Position numbers and translations under genes: made by a program
Part shown: positions 62,599 through 64,000 of the stretch, one piece after another
Layout of the letters: the number at the start of each line of letters is the position of its first letter
Numbering within the stretch: the first letter of the stretch is position 1
Notes under the pieces: model-generated
Seen by the model: the letters and a program-made list of their open reading frames with translations, nothing else
What the model was told of the DNA's origin: nothing
Databases searched by the model: none
Source of the DNA: Bacteroidales bacterium
GTDB lineage: Bacteria; Bacteroidota; Bacteroidia; Bacteroidales; Bacteroidaceae
NCBI GenBank assembly: GCA_015060905.1
Contig: SUXQ01000001.1
Location: 159,256-223,255, forward strand
Direction: 5' to 3'
DNA: 64,000 bases

Positions 62599-63114
62599 AT
62601 GAAAAAGTTCTTTTCTTTCTGTTTGCATTATGCAACAATGGCGTTGTTGCTGTTTGTGGCGGGCTGTTCATCCTCGACAACAGAGGTGGGTACAAAAATA
62701 GCAGCTCTTGATGACGCTACGAAGGAAGCCAACGACAACAATGCCGCTATTCAGAAAGGACTTAATGCTGCAGCCCTAAGTGCAGACAACATCCTCACAA
62801 GAATATGTGCAGCCATTGTTAAGGCTGAGAATACCCCAGTCAAGGCAAAACTTGACGATGAGAGCATCCAGCAACTTAATGTTCTCCATGACCAATGGAT
62901 GGAACAGGAGAAACAAATACTTGCCGACCATATCATACAACAGGAATCACTTTGGCATAAGCAGAGTCACAGACTGACGGACATTGTGAGGAATAACGAA
63001 GGTGTTTGGCTCTCACAACATTTGTTCTACATCGTCGGTTCCCTTTCCCTCTTGTCAATCATAACAATTGTGTTGGAGATTGCCTTCTATGTGTATTTTA
63101 ACTGGATAACATAA
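62599..63114 (+). CDS. Hypothetical coiled-coil lipoprotein with C-terminal membrane helix (171 aa)
   Basis: Leader MKKFFSFCLHYATMALLLFVAGC marks a lipoprotein. The middle (TKIAALDDATKEANDNNAAIQKG onward) is helical with heptad-like spacing, and the end carries a helix of about 22 hydrophobic residues (FYIVGSLSLLSIITIVLEIAFYV). A lipid anchor at one end and a membrane helix at the other would be unusual, so the true topology is uncertain. The ATG at 62599 is chosen for the leader. No family recognised; it stands alone between the leucine-rich-repeat remnant and the transporter. Confidence 0.6.
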   Translation: MKKFFSFCLHYATMALLLFVAGCSSSTTEVGTKIAALDDATKEANDNNAAIQKGLNAAALSADNILTRICAAIVKAENTPVKAKLDDESIQQLNVLHDQWMEQEKQILADHIIQQESLWHKQSHRLTDIVRNNEGVWLSQHLFYIVGSLSLLSIITIVLEIAFYVYFNWIT

Positions 63115-63164
63115 AATGGTAACATAAATACAGAGAACCGTTTCAACTTAGAGATGAAGAAAAA

Positions 63165-64000
63165 TTATGGACGGGCTTCTTTTAGTTGTCGGCTGATGTC
63201 TGTCATGCGTTCAGCTGTCAAAGGATAAAAGTGACAGGTAAGAATGGCAATGAGAGCTACGGTGGCGGGGATGAAGGACATCAGGTAGCGGAGACAGAGA
63301 AGGGCGGACTCGGGCTGGGTGATGAGGGCTTGGGCTGTCAACTGTTCATCGGTACGCGGTACGTAGCCACAGGCAGAGAGGAGCCATAGAACAGCAGCAC
63401 CGCCAATGGCACCACCAAACTTCTGCGCCATCGAACTGGAAGAGAAAATGAGGCCTGTTGAGGCTGTCTTGTAACGCAATTCGGCGTAGTCGCTGACGTC
63501 AGCATACATCGACCAGACAAGAGGCGACATCATACCCGTGAGGATGCTAATGAGGACTTGGAAAAGAAGCATGAGCCAGAAACCTGTGGGCGAAACAGGG
63601 ATGAAAAAGAAGGCGACACTCAACACCAAGAGGACGGCATTTACGGCCATGAACAGCGACTTCTTGCCAAGGCGACGAGCAAGGGGAACGGTACAAGCCA
63701 CGCCCACCATGTTCGAGACTTCGCCAACGCTAAGGAAAAGTCCCGCATAGAAGAGAATTGATAATTGATAATTGACAATTGATAATTTGAGAACCCTGTC
63801 AAAGCCGATAATGTCGGCAAAGTAATAGGCGACTGTGGCTCCTCGGACGGTACAAAAGAGATTAAAACAGAGGGCAGCAGCGATGAGTAGCCACCACGGA
63901 CGGTTGGAAAGGAGTGAACGAAAGTCTTTGCCTATGCTGACGGTGGAGACGGTTTTCAGCCGCTCACGTGTGAGGGCAAAAGTGAGCAGGAAGAGCACGA
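63165..64000 (-). CDS. GPH-family (glycoside-pentoside-hexuronide) MFS symporter, C-terminal part
   Basis: Only the last about 278 codons are in the window; the 5' end lies beyond 64000. The RPWWLLIAAALCFNLFCTVRGATVAYYF segment, MYADVSDYAELRYKTASTGLIFSSSSMAQKFGGAIGGA and the closing YPLTAERMTDI are typical of GPH sugar symporters (MelB/XynB type). Helices are clear throughout. Near residues 70-80 of the visible part an unusual LKLSIVNYQLSI is encoded by a repeated ATTGATAATTG-type sequence (63756-63788). The sugar is unknown. Confidence 0.85.
   Translation of the reverse strand, partial: VLFLLTFALTRERLKTVSTVSIGKDFRSLLSNRPWWLLIAAALCFNLFCTVRGATVAYYFADIIGFDRVLKLSIVNYQLSILFYAGLFLSVGEVSNMVGVACTVPLARRLGKKSLFMAVNAVLLVLSVAFFFIPVSPTGFWLMLLFQVLISILTGMMSPLVWSMYADVSDYAELRYKTASTGLIFSSSSMAQKFGGAIGGAAVLWLLSACGYVPRTDEQLTAQALITQPESALLCLRYLMSFIPATVALIAILTCHFYPLTAERMTDISRQLKEARP
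63756..63788. repeat. AT-rich short repeat inside a transporter gene
   Basis: Four near-identical 10-bp copies of AATTGATAAT/AATTGACAAT in a row. This type of sequence is familiar from intergenic DNA of related genomes; here it lies in frame in a coding region. Confidence 0.7.

Noticed and set aside
1-64000. CRISPR arrays, rRNA operons, insertion sequences with transposases, restriction or phage genes
   Set aside because: None seen; no regular repeat-spacer series, no transposase or integrase motifs in the open frames.

Overview
The window is a 64 kb chromosomal stretch from a member of the order Bacteroidales; the family is not resolved and could be Prevotellaceae, Muribaculaceae or Bacteroidaceae. 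The evidence is a complete Mfa-type (type V) fimbrial locus of lipoprotein subunits, a PorT-like type IX secretion protein together with a BspA-type leucine-rich-repeat gene ending in a sorting-tail-like C-terminus, the long (595 aa) form of IspG, membrane-anchored AraC regulators, almost no Shine-Dalgarno sequences, and several matches to the Bacteroidetes promoter consensus (TTTG, 19-21 nt, TAnnTTTG).

Layout. Positions 1-6.3 kb (minus) hold a four-gene operon: glycyl-radical activase, an unassigned CxE-type glycyl radical enzyme, a sugar:H+ symporter and a secreted GH51 arabinofuranosidase that runs off the left edge. A LacI-like operator lies in front of it. 6.5-7.4 kb is a secreted DUF5106/thioredoxin-fold protein. 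7.5-19.1 kb (minus) is the fimbrial operon: DUF3575, DUF3868, major fimbrillin, Mfa2/FimB-type anchor and three further subunits of 504, 728 and 994 aa. It ends at a clear terminator, and a strong hairpin separates the major subunit gene from the rest. 19.4-26.4 kb carries a membrane AraC regulator, a GNAT enzyme, a SpoU methyltransferase, a CoA transferase, a thioesterase and miaB.

26.4-34.9 kb (minus) is one long gene series: MsbA-like ABC exporter, LOG-family hydrolase, PfkB kinase, a small His/Cys-rich protein, and a His-rich RND metal-efflux adaptor and pump with no outer-membrane factor beside them. 35.0-42.3 kb (plus) is housekeeping: DUF4294, Sel1 protein, nucleoside kinase, rpoN, purE and ispG. 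42.3-51.2 kb is an accessory and surface region with ferredoxin, PorT-like protein, a GH76 mannanase, a lipoprotein and beta-barrel pair, two related AraC regulators (one lacking most of the membrane domain), a putative structured RNA, an esterase and a six-hairpin glycosidase-like lipoprotein. 51.2-60.9 kb is again housekeeping: rsgA, frr, rplS, topA, aroK, argB, ribF and others.

61.0-64.0 kb holds tRNA-Met(CAU), a tandem duplication that includes the tRNA 3' end, a 5'-truncated and frameshifted leucine-rich-repeat gene, a coiled-coil lipoprotein and the end of a GPH-family transporter.

The best candidates for new biology are the glycyl radical enzyme in an arabinoside-utilisation operon, the 245-nt RNA ending just before the short AraC gene, the 41-bp palindrome abutting the promoter of a beta-barrel gene, and the A AAA AAC slippery site that joins the two halves of the leucine-rich-repeat gene. 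All calls come from reading the sequence; no database search was run.
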